From contig JBKBPL010000003.1 in NCBI GenBank assembly GCA_046293075.1, positions 1 through 64,000 on the forward strand: DNA of 64,000 nucleotides, in the 5' to 3' direction. The DNA is from Ga0077530 sp046293075 (GTDB taxonomy: Bacteria; Pseudomonadota; Alphaproteobacteria; Rhizobiales; Hyphomicrobiaceae). Below the pieces are notes generated by a model that worked only from the letters and a program-made list of their open reading frames with translations, was not told where the DNA came from and did not search any database. The position numbers were made by a program, and so were the translations under genes. Below, one piece after another: positions 25,516 through 34,817 of this stretch; the first letter of the stretch is position 1, and every line of letters starts with the position of its first letter.

Positions 25516-26644
25516 ATGCGCACCGAGCACGCCGCTCTCGTCACCGAGATCAAGGAATCCATGGCCCTGCTGCGGAGGTCTCTTTGACTGGGATACGGCC
25601 GACATGCGCCTTGGCGATCTCAATCGCCAGGCCGAGGACCCTGCACTCTGGAGTGATCCGGCGCGCGCGCAGAAGGTGATGCGCCAGCGCCAGTCGCTGG
25701 AATCGGCCATACAGGGCTACCGGAAGATCGAGCAGGAGCTGGACGACGTTGTGACGCTCATCGAGCTTGGCGAGGCCGAGGGCGATGCGGCGACCGTCGA
25801 GGAAGGGGGCGCGGGCCTCAAGAGCCTGCTCGCGCAGGTGAAGCGCCGCGAGGTCGAGGCGCTGCTCTCAGGCGAGGCCGACAGCTACGACACTTACCTC
25901 GAAGTCCACGCCGGGGCCGGTGGCACGGAGAGCCAGGACTGGGCGCAGATGCTCCTGCGCATGTACATGCGCTGGGCCGAGGCGCGCGGCTACAAGGTCG
26001 CGCTGATCGATGAAAGCCCCGGCGAAGAGGCCGGCATCAAGTCGGCAACGCTCGAGATCAGGGGCGATAATGCCTATGGCTGGCTGAAGACGGAATCGGG
26101 CGTGCATCGCCTCGTCCGCATTTCGCCCTTCGACTCGAATGCGCGGCGGCATACCTCCTTCGCGAGCGTTTGGGTCTATCCGATCGTCGATGACAGCATC
26201 GAGATCGAGATCAGGCCCGACGAGATCGACGTGTCCTTCACGCGGTCGAGCGGTGCCGGCGGCCAGCACGTGAACCGGACGGAATCGGCGGTCCGTATCG
26301 TTCACAAGCCGACCGGGATCGTCATCTTCTCGCAGGAGGGGCGCTCGCAGCACGCCAACCGCGACGCCGGCATGAAGCGCCTGAAGGCGCGCCTCTATGA
26401 GCTCGAGCTGCAGAAGCGCGAGCAGAAGGCACAGGCCGAGGCGGCCTCCAAGAGCGACATCGGCTGGGGCCACCAGATCCGGTCGTACGTGATGCAGCCC
26501 TATCAGCTGGTCAAGGATCTGCGCACGGGCGTGCAGACGAGCGACGTCAGTGCCGTGCTGGACGGCGATATCGACGCGTTCATCGAGGCGGCGCTTGCCC
26601 AGCGCGTCAAAGGCGGCGCCGTCGAGGTGGAGGATATCGAGTAG
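25516..26644 (+). CDS. prfB: Peptide chain release factor 2, with programmed +1 frameshift
   Basis: RF2 recognises UGA and UAA. The first 23 codons (25516-25584) end in CTT followed by in-frame TGA at 25585-25587. Reading resumes one base later at GAC 25586 and continues to 26644, giving a 375-residue protein of normal RF2 length. Codon-recognition motif SPF occurs in RISPFDSNARRHTSF, and the peptidyl-tRNA hydrolysis motif GGQ in SSGAGGQHVNRTESAVRI. AGGAGG at 25505-25510 precedes the ATG. Its stop faces the aminotransferase gene 6 bases away. Confidence 0.95.
25574..25588 (+). promoter_or_regulatory. prfB +1 frameshift signal
   Basis: GGAGG (25574-25578), 3 bases, then CTT TGA C. This is the classical RF2 autoregulatory arrangement: an internal Shine-Dalgarno-like element just upstream of CUU UGA C. 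Low RF2 stalls the ribosome at UGA and the tRNA slips +1 from CUU to UUU. Confidence 0.92.
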
Positions 26645-26650
26645 CACCGC

Positions 26651-27835
26651 TCACGGCGCCACCTCGCTTCCGAGATAGTCGATGGCCGCCTGCACGCCGC
26701 CCGAGCCGTGCGGGATCTTGAGCGCCTTGAGCGCCATTTCGACCGCTGCGAGCGTGCCGAGAACCATCGGCGCGTTCGTGTACCCCATGTGGGCAATGCG
26801 GAAGGCCTTGCCTGTCAGATCGCCGATTCCGACGCCGAGCACGACCCCGCATTTTTCACGGCAATAGTCGAGGATGATCTGCGGGTTGATGCCATTGACG
26901 AGGATGTTCGTCACCGAGTTCGCGCGCTGCGCCGGGTCGATGATGTTGAAGGACAGCACCTGACCCTCGGCCCACTTGGCCACCGCGCGTCGCGTCGCCT
27001 CGGCGAGCAGCGCATGGCGGCGGAAGGCATTCTCCAGGCCCTCCGCGAACAACAGATCGATCGCCTTCCTCAGCGCGAAGATCGTGTGCTCGGGCGGCGT
27101 GCCGCAGTACTTCTGGTAGTGCTCGGGACCGTCCCGGAATGTCCAGTCCCAGTACATGGTGCGCATGTTGGCCGTCTTGTGTGCTTCGAGCGCGCGCGGG
27201 CCGGCGGCGACGAGCGCAAGGCCGGGCGGCGTCATGAGGCCCTTCTGCGAGCCGCACATGGTGACGTCGATGCCCCACGCGTCCATCTCGTAGGGCATGC
27301 ACCCGAGCGAGGCGACCGTGTCGACCATGAGCAGGGCCGGATGGCCGGCGGCGTCCATCGCCTTACGGATGGCCGGCAGGTCGTTGACGACGCCGGTCGC
27401 AGTGTCGACCTGGACGACGAGGATGGCCTTGATCGAATGCTTGGTATCCGCCTTGAGCCGGGCCTCGACGGCGGAAGGGTCGACGGCCTTGCGGCCGCTC
27501 TGCGGCAGCACCTCGATCTCGGCGCCCATGAGCCGCGCCATCTCGCCCCAGCCGATCGCGAAGCGACCGCTTTCGAGGACAAGAACGTGGTCGCCACGCG
27601 AGAGCACATTCGTGAAGGCCGCCTCCCAGCCGCCGTGACCGTTGGCGGCGTACATGTAGCAGCGGCCGGATGTCTTGAAGAGCTTGGGCAGGTCTTCGAG
27701 CAGGCTGTAGGTGATCCCGAGCATGCTGCCGGAATAGAGGTCGATCGCGGGCCGGTTCATGGCCTGCAGGACTTCGTCGGGGATGTTGGTCGGACCGGGA
27801 ATGGACAGGAACTGGCGGCCGTTGCTCACGGTCAT
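26651..27835 (-). CDS. Alanine/serine-glyoxylate aminotransferase family protein
   Basis: A PLP fold-type I class V aminotransferase of 394 residues. The N-terminus FLSIPGPTNIPDEVLQAMNR, the YMYAANGHGGWEAAFTNVLS block, the cofactor Asp in MVDTVASLGCMPYEMD, and the PLP lysine in CGSQKGLMTPPG are typical of serine-glyoxylate and alanine-glyoxylate aminotransferases. It probably makes glycine from glyoxylate using serine or alanine. ATG 27835 matches the family N-terminus, and an upstream in-frame ATG at 27907 would add Arg-rich sequence. It fits metabolically with the GhrA gene 2 kb away. Confidence 0.87.
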   Translation of the reverse strand: MTVSNGRQFLSIPGPTNIPDEVLQAMNRPAIDLYSGSMLGITYSLLEDLPKLFKTSGRCYMYAANGHGGWEAAFTNVLSRGDHVLVLESGRFAIGWGEMARLMGAEIEVLPQSGRKAVDPSAVEARLKADTKHSIKAILVVQVDTATGVVNDLPAIRKAMDAAGHPALLMVDTVASLGCMPYEMDAWGIDVTMCGSQKGLMTPPGLALVAAGPRALEAHKTANMRTMYWDWTFRDGPEHYQKYCGTPPEHTIFALRKAIDLLFAEGLENAFRRHALLAEATRRAVAKWAEGQVLSFNIIDPAQRANSVTNILVNGINPQIILDYCREKCGVVLGVGIGDLTGKAFRIAHMGYTNAPMVLGTLAAVEMALKALKIPHGSGGVQAAIDYLGSEVAP

Positions 27836-27962
27836 CGTATGGGTCCTCGCTGTCTGAGGTTCGGCGCGTGGCTTAGCACGGCCGTGTGGCGCGCCCAAGC
27901 GCAACAATCAGTCGCAATGCTGGCCTTTTGCTGACAGCGGTTTGAGCGCCGTGGACGCAGCC

Positions 27963-29333
27963 TCAGACCAGCATCCTGACGGGGTCCTCGATCAAGGCGC
28001 GGAAGGCGTTCAGCAATTCAGCTCCGAGGGCGCCATCCACGACGCGGTGGTCGCAGGAGAGCGTGCAGCTCATGATGGTGGCGACTTCGATGCGATCGCC
28101 GACGACCACCGCGCGCTTCTCGCCCGCGCCGACGGCCAGGATGGTCGCGTGTGGCGGGTTGATCACGGCGTCGAAGCTCTTGATGCCGTACATGCCGAGA
28201 TTCGAAATGGAGGTCGTGCCGCCCTGGTACTCGTGCGGGGCGAGGCGGCGCTTGCGGGCGCGGTCCGCGAGATCTTTCATCTCGTTCGAGATTTCGCCGA
28301 GTGTCTTGAGCTCCGCGTGGCGGATGATGGGCGTGAAGAGGCCGCCTTCGACGGCAACCGCGACGCCGACGTCCGAATGGCGGTGGCGGAGCATGCCCTC
28401 TGCCGTCCACGTGGCATTGGCGGCGGGGACGTGCTGGAGCGCGAGCGCCAGGGCTTTGATGACGAAGTCATTGACCGAAAGCTTGAACGCGCGCGGCCCT
28501 TCCTTGGGCGCGGCGGCATTTATGCGTTCGCGCGCGGCGAGGAGGGAGTCGAGCCGGCAATCGAGCGAAAGATAGAAGTGCGGGATCGTTTGCTTGGACT
28601 GCGTGAGCCGCTCGGCGATGACGCGGCGCATGCCGTCATGCGGCAAGACCTCGAAGCTGCCCTTCTCGTAGAGCGCGAGGATCTTGGTATCAGACATCGG
28701 GGCGGCCATGGCGGGTGCCGCGGCGGCCGCCGTCGTGGCGACCGCGGTGCCCGGGGCAGATGCGGCCCTGGCGGCGCCGCCCTTCACCGCAGCTTCGATG
28801 TCGCGGCGAACGATGCGGCCGTGCGGGCCCGTGCCAGCCATGCGCGCAAGATCGAGACCCGCTTCCCTGGCGAGGCGGCGTGCGAGCGGCGAGGCGAAGA
28901 TGCGTTCGCCGGCCGCGTGACCGTTGGGCGCCTGCTTGGCGGCCGGCGCGGGAGATGGCGCTGCGGTCGCGGCTGCGCTTGCAGCGCCAGGCGGCGGCGT
29001 AGCGGCAGCGGCAGGAGGCGCAGGCGCTGCTGCAGGAGCGGCGGCAGGCTGCAGCACTGGCGCGGCAGATTTTGCAGAGGCGGCGCTTTCGCCTTCGCCG
29101 AGCAGCACGGCGATCGGCGTATTGACTTTGACCTTGTCGGTGCCTTCCGCGACCAGGATCGAGCCGACCGTGCCTTCGTCCACGGCCTCGACCTCCATCG
29201 TCGCCTTATCGGTCTCGATCTCGGCGATGATGTCGCCGGAGCGTACCTTCTGCCCTTCCTTTACGAGCCACTTGGCGAGTTTGCCTTCCTCCATCGTCGG
29301 GGAGAGGGCGGGCATCAGGATCTCGGTCGGCAT
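27963..29333 (-). CDS. pdhC: Pyruvate dehydrogenase complex E2, dihydrolipoamide acetyltransferase
   Basis: The 456-residue core acyltransferase of PDH. A single lipoyl domain (about 1-78) has lipoyl-Lys43 in EIETDKATMEVEA. A long Ala/Pro linker (about 85-140) leads to the peripheral-subunit-binding domain near 145-182 (SPLARRLAREAGLDLARMAG), then the catalytic domain with the active-site motif CDHRVVDGALGAELL. It is the last of the pdh genes here, separated from the preceding small gene by 99 bases. No lpd (E3) follows within the window. Confidence 0.94.
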   Translation of the reverse strand: MPTEILMPALSPTMEEGKLAKWLVKEGQKVRSGDIIAEIETDKATMEVEAVDEGTVGSILVAEGTDKVKVNTPIAVLLGEGESAASAKSAAPVLQPAAAPAAAPAPPAAAATPPPGAASAAATAAPSPAPAAKQAPNGHAAGERIFASPLARRLAREAGLDLARMAGTGPHGRIVRRDIEAAVKGGAARAASAPGTAVATTAAAAAPAMAAPMSDTKILALYEKGSFEVLPHDGMRRVIAERLTQSKQTIPHFYLSLDCRLDSLLAARERINAAAPKEGPRAFKLSVNDFVIKALALALQHVPAANATWTAEGMLRHRHSDVGVAVAVEGGLFTPIIRHAELKTLGEISNEMKDLADRARKRRLAPHEYQGGTTSISNLGMYGIKSFDAVINPPHATILAVGAGEKRAVVVGDRIEVATIMSCTLSCDHRVVDGALGAELLNAFRALIEDPVRMLV

Positions 29334-29432
29334 GGTCGTTTCCTGCTCGTCGCGCGATTGACGTAATTTGTTTCATTCTCAGCCAGAAAGTGGCGGGTCG
29401 TCCACCTCGGCCTCGACATGGCCGGTTCCGCG

Positions 29433-29810
29433 TTAAAGGCCCCCTGTGCGCATCATGAGGTAGGCATCATTCGGCGAGAAGCGCACTTCGCCGCCGATCA
29501 CCTGCACGGAGGCGGGCCGGTCAATGCGCATCTCGTGCTGCAGGTGATAGACGTGCACGCCTGCGGCCTCGATTTCGGTCTGGAGGGCGGCAGCGGTGGC
29601 TGCATCGCCGGCCTTGCGTGCCGACGCGAGGGCGAGGAAGCGCTCGGTGAAGTCCGCGTACGCCGGCGCGTGCGTGAAGAGGCCGGCGAGCGTCGCGCTG
29701 TCGCCGGTCGCGCCCGCCACGTTGCGCAGCGTGCCGAGGGTCGTGTCGCCGGCCCGCAGCTCAATGGGCGCCGCCTCGGCGCGCTTCTTGATAGTGACCG
29801 TCCGCGGCAT
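29433..29810 (-). CDS. Unknown small protein inside the PDH operon
   Basis: A 125-residue soluble protein lying 15 bases after pdhB and before pdhC, same strand. It begins MPRTVTIKKRAEAAPIELRA, has an Ala-rich helical middle (FTERFLALASARKAGDAATA), and ends with a predicted beta-rich tail containing MRIDRPASVQVIGGEVRFS. No lipoyl, E3-binding or nucleotide motif is visible and I do not recognise the family. Composition and codon use match its neighbours, and the tight spacing argues that it is real and co-expressed with the complex. Confidence 0.7.
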   Translation of the reverse strand: MPRTVTIKKRAEAAPIELRAGDTTLGTLRNVAGATGDSATLAGLFTHAPAYADFTERFLALASARKAGDAATAAALQTEIEAAGVHVYHLQHEMRIDRPASVQVIGGEVRFSPNDAYLMMRTGGL

Positions 29811-29825
29811 GGATTGATTTCTGCC

Positions 29826-31196
29826 TCACGCACAAACTGACTTCACCGCAGCGACGACCTGATCGGCGCTCGGCAGGGCAAGCTTTTCAAGATTGGCCGC
29901 ATAGGGCATGGGGACATCGGCGCCGGTGACCTTGGCCGGCGGCGCGTCCAGGTAGTCGAAGGCCTGGATGGCGGCCTGCGCGCAGATCTCCGAGCCGACG
30001 GAGCATACGGGCCAGGCTTCCTCGACCGTGACGATGCGGTTGGTCTTGCGCACGGAGTTGAGGATCGTCTCCCAGTCAATCGGGCGCAGTGATCTAAGAT
30101 CAATCACCTCGGCCTCGATGCCGTCGCCAGCCAGTGTTTCGGCAGCGGCGAGCGCATACTGCATCCCGCGTGCGAAAGAGACGATCGTGACGTCGCGGCC
30201 CTCGCGGGCGATGCGCGCCTTGCCGATCGGGACGAGCCAGTCGTCGACCTTCGGCACGGGGCCGCTCGTGCCGTAGAGAATTTCGTTCTCGAGCACGAGC
30301 ACGGGGTTGGGGTCGCGGATCGCACTCTTGAGGAGGCCCTTGGCATCGGCGGGATTTGAAGGCGCCACGACTTTGAGGCCGGGCACATGGGCGTACCACG
30401 CCGAGTAGCACTGGGAGTGCTGGGCGGCGACGCGGGCGGCGGCGCCGTTGGGGCCCCGGAACACGATCGGGCAGCCCATCTGCCCGCCCGACATGTACAG
30501 CGTCTTGGCCGCGGAGTTGATGATCTGGTCGATCGCCTGCATGGCGAAGTTCCAGGTCATGAACTCCACGATCGGCTTGAGGCCGGCCATCGCGGCGCCG
30601 ACGCCGATGCCCGCAAAGCCCTGCTCGGTGATCGGCGTGTCGATCACGCGACGGGCACCGAACTCATCGAGCAGGCCCTGGCTGACCTTGTAGGCGCCCT
30701 GGTACTGGGCCACCTCTTCGCCCATCAGAAAGACGTCCCGGTCGCGACGCATTTCCTCGGCCATGGCATCGCGAAGGGCCTCACGCATAGTCTGCGTGAC
30801 CATCTCCGTGTCAGGCGCGATGCGCGTATCGGCGAGCAAAGGTGCCGGCGGCGGCTGCGGGGCCGCGGGGAAGGCGTTCATGGGCGCCGCAGGGGCGGGC
30901 TGCGGCGGCGCTGAGGGCGCCGGCGCGCGCAGTGCGGCAGCGCCATTTCCTTCCCCGTCGCCGACGACAACGGCGATCGGCGTGTTGACCTTCACGTTGT
31001 CGGTGCCTTCCGCGATCAGCAGCGCCGAAACCGTGCCTTCGTCGACGGCCTCGACCTCCATGGTGGCCTTGTCGGTCTCGATCTCGGCGATGACGTCGCC
31101 GGGTTTGATCCGGCTGCCGGTCTGCACAAGCCACTTGGCGAGCTTGCCCTCCTCCATGGTTGGGGAGAGCGCCGGCATGAGAATCTGGGTGGGCAT
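29826..31196 (-). CDS. pdhB: Pyruvate dehydrogenase E1 beta subunit with N-terminal lipoyl domain
   Basis: 456 residues. An N-terminal lipoyl domain (1-78, lipoyl-Lys43 in EIETDKATMEVEA) is nearly identical to the one on pdhC. A Pro/Ala linker (about 85-125) leads to the transketolase-type E1-beta domain: RDVFLMGEEVAQYQGAYKVS, DTPITEQGFAGIGVGAAMAG and GQMGCPIVFRGPNG. The lipoyl-on-E1-beta arrangement is characteristic of alphaproteobacterial PDH. The gene follows the cupin gene by 37 bases and precedes the small unknown gene by 15 bases. Confidence 0.94.
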   Translation of the reverse strand: MPTQILMPALSPTMEEGKLAKWLVQTGSRIKPGDVIAEIETDKATMEVEAVDEGTVSALLIAEGTDNVKVNTPIAVVVGDGEGNGAAALRAPAPSAPPQPAPAAPMNAFPAAPQPPPAPLLADTRIAPDTEMVTQTMREALRDAMAEEMRRDRDVFLMGEEVAQYQGAYKVSQGLLDEFGARRVIDTPITEQGFAGIGVGAAMAGLKPIVEFMTWNFAMQAIDQIINSAAKTLYMSGGQMGCPIVFRGPNGAAARVAAQHSQCYSAWYAHVPGLKVVAPSNPADAKGLLKSAIRDPNPVLVLENEILYGTSGPVPKVDDWLVPIGKARIAREGRDVTIVSFARGMQYALAAAETLAGDGIEAEVIDLRSLRPIDWETILNSVRKTNRIVTVEEAWPVCSVGSEICAQAAIQAFDYLDAPPAKVTGADVPMPYAANLEKLALPSADQVVAAVKSVCA

Positions 31197-31233
31197 GGTG
31201 GTCGGTTCGTCCCTGATGCTTTCCTCGGCGCAA

Positions 31234-31620
31234 TCAGCCGAGTGACGCTGTTTGTTGTTCGATCGGCTTCGTCATGTCGGAGACGGTCTCTCCGGTATGT
31301 TTGGTTTGTGCGGGCTCGACCAGCACGACCCAGCACTCGTCGGTGGCAACCGGATTGTGCTCGACGCCCTTCGGCACGACATGAAAGTCGCCTTCGCGGA
31401 GGATCACGTCCTGCCGGTCGCGATAGCGGATCGTCAGCGCGCCTCGATGGACGAGGAAGAATTCATCCTCGTCGGCGTGCGCGTGCCAGACGAACTCGCC
31501 CTTGACCTTGGCTACTTTCACGTACTGGCCGTTGGCCGCCGCGACCACGCGCGGGGACCAGAACTCGGAGATCTCACCGAATGCCGCGTCGAGATTCGGC
31601 TGGCGCACGGTCTCAACCAT
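31234..31620 (-). CDS. Cupin-domain protein inside the PDH operon
   Basis: A 128-residue single-domain cupin. The first motif is FVWHAHADEDEFFLVHRGAL, carrying the usual two His and a Glu for metal binding, and the second is VPKGVEHNPVATDE with the third His. It sits between pdhA (9 bases) and pdhB (37 bases), so it is co-transcribed with PDH. Small cupins of this kind may bind a metal and a small ligand, but a role with PDH is not known to me. A GTG directly before the chosen ATG would add one residue. Confidence 0.82.
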   Translation of the reverse strand: MVETVRQPNLDAAFGEISEFWSPRVVAAANGQYVKVAKVKGEFVWHAHADEDEFFLVHRGALTIRYRDRQDVILREGDFHVVPKGVEHNPVATDECWVVLVEPAQTKHTGETVSDMTKPIEQQTASLG

Positions 31621-31629
31621 CACTGGTCC

Positions 31630-32652
31630 TCACGCGGGGAGCAGCACGTCCGTGTACAGCTCGGAGGGGTCGGGCTCGGGATCGTTCTGGGCAAACTCGG
31701 CGGCAGCATTCACGATCGTGCGGATCTCGCCGTCGATCTTCTTGAGCTCATGCTCCTGAGCCATGCCGCTCTCGAGCAGGCGCCGACGCACGCGCTCGAT
31801 CGGATCGCGCTCCTCGCGCACGCGCTCGACTTCCTCGCGCGTGCGGTACTTGGCGGGATCGGACATCGAATGGCCGCGGTAGCGGTAGGTCAGCATCTCC
31901 AGAATGCAGGGGCCCTCGCCGGCACGCGCGCGCTTGACGGCCCGCTCGCCGGCCGCCCGCACCGCCCGCACGTCCATGCCATCGACCTGCTCTCCGGGGA
32001 TGTCGAAGGAGGAACCACGACGCGAGAAGTCCGTCGTTGCGGCCGCACGCTCAATGGCCGTGCCCATGGCATAGCGGTTGTTCTCGATGATGAAGATGAC
32101 GGGGAGGTACCAGAGCTTCGCCATGTTGAAGCTTTCGTAGACCTGGCCCTGATTGGCGGCGCCGTCGCCGAAGTACGTAAGGCAGACGTTGTCGTTGCCG
32201 CGGTACTTGTTGGCAAAGGCGAGGCCGGCGCCGAGCGGCACGTTGGCGCCGACGATGCCGTGCCCGCCGTAGAAATTCTTCTCCTTGGAGAACATGTGCA
32301 TGGAGCCGCCCTTGCCGCGGGAGTAGCCGCCCCGGCGGCCGGTCAGCTCGGCCATGACGCCCTTCGGGTCCATGCCGGTCGCCAGCATGTGGCCGTGGTC
32401 ACGGTAGGTGGTGATGACCTGATCGCCGGGCTTGATTGCCATCTGCATCCCGACGACGACGGCCTCCTGCCCGATATAGAGATGGCAGAAGCCCCCGATG
32501 AAACCCATGCCGTAGAGCTGGCCCGCCTTCTCCTCGAAGCGGCGGATCAGCAGCATCTCGCGATAGGCGGTCAGCTCCTCCTCACGGGTGAACTGGACCG
32601 GCGTGCCGGCATCCGGGAACTGGCCGTTTCCTGTGAGGCTCGTGGCGGCCAT
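31630..32652 (-). CDS. pdhA: Pyruvate dehydrogenase E1 alpha subunit
   Basis: The 340-residue ThDP-binding E1-alpha. Key motifs are RRFEEKAGQLYGMGFIGGFC, GGHGIVGANVPLGAGLAFA, the ThDP motif GDGAANQGQVYESFNMAKLW...IIENN, and the phosphorylation-loop-equivalent YRYRGHSMSDPAKYRTREEV. ATG 32652 is preferred over 32688 because GGGAGG lies 4 bases before it and the extension is unlike the family. It is the first gene of the minus-strand operon pdhA-cupin-pdhB-unknown-pdhC. Confidence 0.95.
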   Translation of the reverse strand: MAATSLTGNGQFPDAGTPVQFTREEELTAYREMLLIRRFEEKAGQLYGMGFIGGFCHLYIGQEAVVVGMQMAIKPGDQVITTYRDHGHMLATGMDPKGVMAELTGRRGGYSRGKGGSMHMFSKEKNFYGGHGIVGANVPLGAGLAFANKYRGNDNVCLTYFGDGAANQGQVYESFNMAKLWYLPVIFIIENNRYAMGTAIERAAATTDFSRRGSSFDIPGEQVDGMDVRAVRAAGERAVKRARAGEGPCILEMLTYRYRGHSMSDPAKYRTREEVERVREERDPIERVRRRLLESGMAQEHELKKIDGEIRTIVNAAAEFAQNDPEPDPSELYTDVLLPA

Positions 32653-32947
32653 GCAACCTCCCTGCTGATCATCCGTCTCGGCGCTCAAGGCGGCTCAAGC
32701 GCTGAGCAAGACTACTAGCCGACAGGGGCGAGGCTGACCAGTACGTTCACTATGCTCGGTCAACGGATTGGGATGCGGGAGAGCGCTCATTGTGCGCCGC
32801 CGCAAGAGGCCACTTTCCTTCACGGCTCGGTCAGCATACTCGACCGGGATGGTCGGCCGGGGTTATGAGGAGGCCCAGCGGGCGCTCTTCGGGTGCCGGC
32901 GCGCACAAGCCAAGTTTTCCCGCTGATGGCGGAGAGCCCGGTATCGC

Positions 32948-34726
32948 ATGCAGAGCGGCGATCTTTCCACTTCGAGGCCGACAGGCCGGCGACCGGGGCG
33001 CGTCCTCCCCGCCGCCCTCGGCGCCTGGCGTGGACGGCGCCACGTCTCGCCCGGCTGGACGCTTGCGGTTGGGCTCATTGTGGCGCTGGTGGCGCTGCCC
33101 GTCGCGGCCATCGTCGTGCTGGCGCTCTCATCCGGTTTCGAGACGTGGCCCCATCTCCTGCGCACGGTCCTGCCGGATGCGCTGGCGACGACGCTGATCG
33201 TCATGGCCGGCGTTGCAGCAATCACGCTCATCGTCGGCGCGGGCACGGCGTGGATCATCACAATGTACCGCTTTCCGGGCCGCAGCGTGCTCGACCGGCT
33301 GCTGGTGATCCCCCTTGCCGTGCCGACCTATATCGTCGCCTACTGCTACGTCGATCTGCTGGATTTTGCCGGCCCCGTGCAATCAACATTGCGGACGCTG
33401 TTCGCCTGGCGGACCCCGCGCGACTACTGGTTTCCGGACATCCGCTCCACCCCCGGTGCCATCTTCCTGCTCGCAAGCGTGCTCTATCCGTACGTTTACC
33501 TGGCCGCCCGCGCGAGCTTCGTGCAGCAGTCCATTTGCGTGCTCGAAGTCGCGCGCACGCTTGGGCGGACGCCGTGGGGAGCTTTCGTCGGCGTGGCACT
33601 GCCGCTGGCGCGGCCGGCGCTGGCGGCGGGCGTCGCGCTCGTCCTGATGGAATGCCTCAATGACCTTGGCGCTGTGCAGCACCTCGGCGTGGAGACGCTC
33701 TCGGCGGCGCTCTATGCGACGTGGCTGCAGCGGTCGAGCCTTGGCGGGGCGGCGCAGATCGCGCTCGCGGCGCTGGCCGTCGTGCTCATCCTGTTTGCGA
33801 TCGAGCGGCACGCGCGGGGCGCTCGCCAGTTCCATCACACGACTGGCCGCTATCGCGCGATCCCGTTCTCGGAGCTTTCGGGCTGGTGGGCGGCGGGGGC
33901 GGTGGTCGCGTGCCTTGCGCCGTTCGTCATCGGGTTCGTGTTGCCGTGCCTCGTGCTCCTTTACAACGCCTTCCACTTCACCGATGAGGCTGGCTGGGCG
34001 GCGCTTTGGCGGGCGGCGGGGAACAGCGTGCTGCTCGCCGTCCTCGCGGCGGCGGCGACGGTGGTGCTGGCGGTGATCCTTGTCTACGCGCGGCGCATCG
34101 CGGGCGGGCCCTTCATCCGTCTCGCCGTGCGTCTCGCAGGCGTCGGTTATGCGCTCCCGGGGACGGTGCTGGCACTCGGGCTGCTGATCCCGCTCGCCGC
34201 GTTCGACAACTGGCTCGATGCACTGTCGCGGGGCCTGTTCGGCTTGCCGCTGGGTTTGCTCATGACGGGTACGCTGTTCGCGCTGGTGCTGGCCTTCTCG
34301 ATCCGCTTCCTTGCCGTCTCGCTCGGGGCCATCGAGGCTGGTATGGAGCGTGTCTCGCCGAACCTCGATGCCGCGGCCCGCACGCTCGGGGCGACGCCGC
34401 TCGCGACAATGGCGCGGGTGCATCTGCCGCTGTTGCTGCCGGCACTTGGGAGTGCGGGCCTGCTGGTGTTCGTCGATGCGATGAAGGAGCTGCCGGCGGC
34501 GCTGCTGTTGCGGCCCTTCAATTTTGAGACGCTGGCGACGCACATCTACAGTCTGGCGTCACTCGAGCTTTTTGAGAGCGCGGGTGCCGGCGCGCTGGCG
34601 ATCGTGCTGGTCGGGCTGCTGCCCGTGCTGGCGCTGCACCAGGCCATTGCGTCGGGGCGATCGGGGCAGGGAAGTCCGCGGCGGGCCGCGCCGAACGCGT
34701 CGCCCGAAAGGCCGGCAGGCTCGTGA
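32948..34726 (+). CDS. ABC transporter permease, ferric-iron type (two fused permease domains)
   Basis: A 592-residue membrane protein with about twelve hydrophobic segments and two binding-protein-dependent permease domains. EAA-type loops appear twice: EVARTLGRTPWGAFVGVALP (first half) and DAARTLGATPLATMARVHLP (second half). This is the FbpB/SfuB arrangement for Fe3+ import. No periplasmic binding protein or ATPase gene adjoins it, so partners must be elsewhere. It is divergent from pdhA, with a 295-base gap showing no further gene. Confidence 0.88.
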   Translation: MQSGDLSTSRPTGRRPGRVLPAALGAWRGRRHVSPGWTLAVGLIVALVALPVAAIVVLALSSGFETWPHLLRTVLPDALATTLIVMAGVAAITLIVGAGTAWIITMYRFPGRSVLDRLLVIPLAVPTYIVAYCYVDLLDFAGPVQSTLRTLFAWRTPRDYWFPDIRSTPGAIFLLASVLYPYVYLAARASFVQQSICVLEVARTLGRTPWGAFVGVALPLARPALAAGVALVLMECLNDLGAVQHLGVETLSAALYATWLQRSSLGGAAQIALAALAVVLILFAIERHARGARQFHHTTGRYRAIPFSELSGWWAAGAVVACLAPFVIGFVLPCLVLLYNAFHFTDEAGWAALWRAAGNSVLLAVLAAAATVVLAVILVYARRIAGGPFIRLAVRLAGVGYALPGTVLALGLLIPLAAFDNWLDALSRGLFGLPLGLLMTGTLFALVLAFSIRFLAVSLGAIEAGMERVSPNLDAAARTLGATPLATMARVHLPLLLPALGSAGLLVFVDAMKELPAALLLRPFNFETLATHIYSLASLELFESAGAGALAIVLVGLLPVLALHQAIASGRSGQGSPRRAAPNASPERPAGS

Positions 34727-34817
34727 GGCGCCCGGAGGATGGCTGGAGCGCGGCGACCGCGCCAAGCGGGCTCACTCGCTACCCGCGGCCCTTTGCCCGG
34801 TTAGGGAGCAAACGCGA

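Noticed and set aside
25585..25587. TGA in prfB as a disabling mutation or sequencing error
   Set aside because: The CTT TGA C context with an upstream GGAGG is the classical programmed RF2 frameshift site.
27942..29366. 474-residue plus-strand frame over pdhC
   Set aside because: The opposite strand encodes a complete lipoyl and acetyltransferase protein. The frame has only Arg/Gly-rich sequence.
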